From Bilamarchaeum sp040758595 (lineage in GTDB: Archaea; Micrarchaeota; Micrarchaeia; Anstonellales; Bilamarchaeaceae): 64,000 nucleotides of DNA. Under the pieces are notes generated by a model. The model was not told where the DNA came from. It was given only the letters and a program-made list of their open reading frames with translations, and did no database searches. This document shows positions 63,017-64,000 of the stretch, piece by piece. Position 1 is the first letter of the stretch. Each line of letters starts with the position of its first letter. Made by a program: the position numbers and the translations under genes. The stretch spans positions 43,885-107,884 of the forward strand of contig JBFLVJ010000002.1 in the NCBI GenBank assembly GCA_040758595.1, read 5' to 3'.

Positions 63017-64000
63017 TCATTCCAGGATGCGGGCCACTATGCCGGCCGGGTCGAACCGCTCCAGGTCGTCGTATCCCTGGCCCATGCCCACATATATTAT
63101 CGGCACCCCTGTGGCCTTGCTGAGGGAGAGCATCGTCCCGCCTTTCGGGTCGCAGTCGAGCTTGGTGAGTATCACGCCGTCGATGCCGACCTCTCTGTCG
63201 AATGCCGAGACCTGCTCGATGATGGCATTGCCGGCTATGCTCTCCCCTATGTATATCTTGAGGTCGGGCTGGATGACCCGGCCCATCTTCTTCATCTCGT
63301 TGAGCAGGCTGATGTTGGTGTCCTGCCTTCCGGCGGTGTCGATGAGCACCGCATCTATGCTGTGCGCCTTGGCGTAATTCACCGCGTCATATGCCACCGA
63401 AGTCGGGTCGCTGCCATACTCCCGCTTTATCATCTTGATTCCGAGCCTCTGGGCATGGATCTCCATCTGCTCGATGGCCGCCGCCCTGAACGTGTCTGCG
63501 GCCGCGAACACGACCTTCTTGCCTCTCTTCTGGAGCAGGTTGGCCACCTTGGCGATGGTGGTGGTCTTGCCGGCCCCGTTGATGCCTATGAACATTATCT
63601 TGAGCGGCTTCTCCGCGCTCTCCAGCCTGCCTTCGAAATCGAACATCTTGTCGCTGGTGAGCACCTGGAGCAGGGTCTCCTTTATGGAATCGCTGACGAA
63701 CGAGTGGAGCTTGCTTTTGGCGATCTTCGAGCCGATCAACCTGGAGGAGAGGTCCTCCTTTATGGTCTCCGCCACGCCCAGATCGACATCCGCTTCAAGG
63801 AGCTCCAGCTCGAAATTGTCGAGCATCTCCTTGACACCCCCCTCGCTTATCTGCACCTCTCTTGTTATGATGCTCTTGACGGCTCCGAAGATGCCCAGCT
63901 TGACGCGCTCCTTGGGTTTTTCCGGCTCTGCCGGCCTGGCGGTTTCCGGCTCGGGGGTTCTCGGTTTTGGGGTCTCGGGTTTTGTCTTGGCGGTTTCGGA
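63017..64000 (-). CDS. ftsY: Signal recognition particle receptor FtsY (partial at right edge)
   Basis: The frame is open to the right edge, so the start is outside. The NG domain is complete: GINGAGKTTTIAKVANLL (G1), AADTFRAAAIEQM (G2), LIDTAGRQDTN (G3), TKLDCDPKGG (G4) and the C-terminal GMGQGYDDLERFDP typical of FtsY rather than SRP54. It docks SRP-ribosome complexes to the membrane with SRP54. The visible N-terminal region (KTKPETPKPRTPEPET) is low-complexity and encoded by a GAAACCC-like array at 63915-64000, in place of the usual acidic A domain. Confidence 0.95.
   Translation of the reverse strand, partial: SETAKTKPETPKPRTPEPETARPAEPEKPKERVKLGIFGAVKSIITREVQISEGGVKEMLDNFELELLEADVDLGVAETIKEDLSSRLIGSKIAKSKLHSFVSDSIKETLLQVLTSDKMFDFEGRLESAEKPLKIMFIGINGAGKTTTIAKVANLLQKRGKKVVFAAADTFRAAAIEQMEIHAQRLGIKMIKREYGSDPTSVAYDAVNYAKAHSIDAVLIDTAGRQDTNISLLNEMKKMGRVIQPDLKIYIGESIAGNAIIEQVSAFDREVGIDGVILTKLDCDPKGGTMLSLSKATGVPIIYVGMGQGYDDLERFDPAGIVARILE
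63915..64000 (-). repeat. GAAACCC-like array in the ftsY 5' region (continues past the edge)
   Basis: On the coding strand pieces such as GAAACCG, AAAACCC, GAGACCC, AAAACCG, AGAACCC and GAAACCG recur with a mostly 7-base step, interrupted by small shifts. Translated as a Pro/Glu/Thr/Lys linker. Confidence 0.6.

Overview
This window is chromosomal DNA from an archaeon of roughly 55-60% GC. The archaeal markers are the C-terminal end of DNA polymerase D large subunit (DP2), the RFC small subunit, Nop5, ribosomal protein L10e, archaeal-type PEP carboxylase, cupin-type glucose-6-phosphate isomerase, short archaeal triosephosphate isomerase, two KaiC-like ATPases, a class III (archaeal pilin) signal peptide, TATA-type promoters with short or absent leaders, and tRNA genes with bulge-helix-bulge type introns. 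Many small membrane and lipoproteins plus the pilin type suggest a DPANN-like lineage (Micrarchaeota or Diapherotrites are guesses), but no rRNA is present to settle this.

Layout. 0-5.6 kb: polC end carrying the tail of an intein, two small membrane proteins, cysS, a GT2 glycosyltransferase, purN. 5.7-14.9 kb: tRNA-Lys with two introns, a degenerate metallo-beta-lactamase lipoprotein, glyS, a HEPN-like protein, a lipoprotein, a DASS transporter, alaS, cupin PGI. 15-19.8 kb: a decayed tRNA-Gln copy, intron-containing tRNA-Gln, a glycosidase-like lipoprotein, hisG, and an AbrB / radical SAM cassette that ends in a gene interrupted by a 250-nt inverted-repeat-bounded element. 19.8-30.2 kb: hisS, KaiC, Nop5, a phosphoesterase, GNAT, a HEAT-like repeat protein, a GGDEF protein, an MscS-like membrane protein, tpiA, and tRNAs Pro, Thr, Gly and Ser. 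30.2-33.6 kb: the AMMECR1 / MEMO / radical SAM operon and L10e. 33.8-38.3 kb: a coiled-coil wHTH protein and unknowns. 38.3-45.5 kb: a four-carbon metabolism block (PEP carboxylase, ATP-cone kinase, malic enzyme, aspartase/fumarase) with two Yip1-like membrane proteins. 45.5-56.5 kb: Cys-rich surface proteins, rfcS, KaiC, a Tat transglutaminase-TPR protein, ileS, a zinc ribbon, a pilin, valS. 56.5-64 kb: a three-gene set led by a 1507-residue unknown protein, then ftsY.

How genes work together. PEP carboxylase, malic enzyme and aspartase/fumarase interconvert PEP, oxaloacetate, malate/pyruvate and fumarate/aspartate, and the DASS carrier could move the dicarboxylates. Seven translation genes (six synthetases counting cysS, glyS, alaS, hisS, ileS, valS, plus L10e) and six tRNAs make this a core region, with small accessory cassettes near the tRNA genes.

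The most unusual signal is a dispersed degenerate 7-bp repeat (consensus GAAACCC, core RRRAC). It occurs between genes, often as inverted arrays, and in frame inside housekeeping genes, where its 21-nt super-period encodes the seven-residue linker ETRNPKP. Next come an intein whose last two residues are Ile-Arg instead of the usual His-Asn, introns in five of six tRNA genes including two non-canonical positions, shared sequence between introns of different tRNAs, clusters of short perfect palindromes, and a GGDEF protein with an intact I-site.
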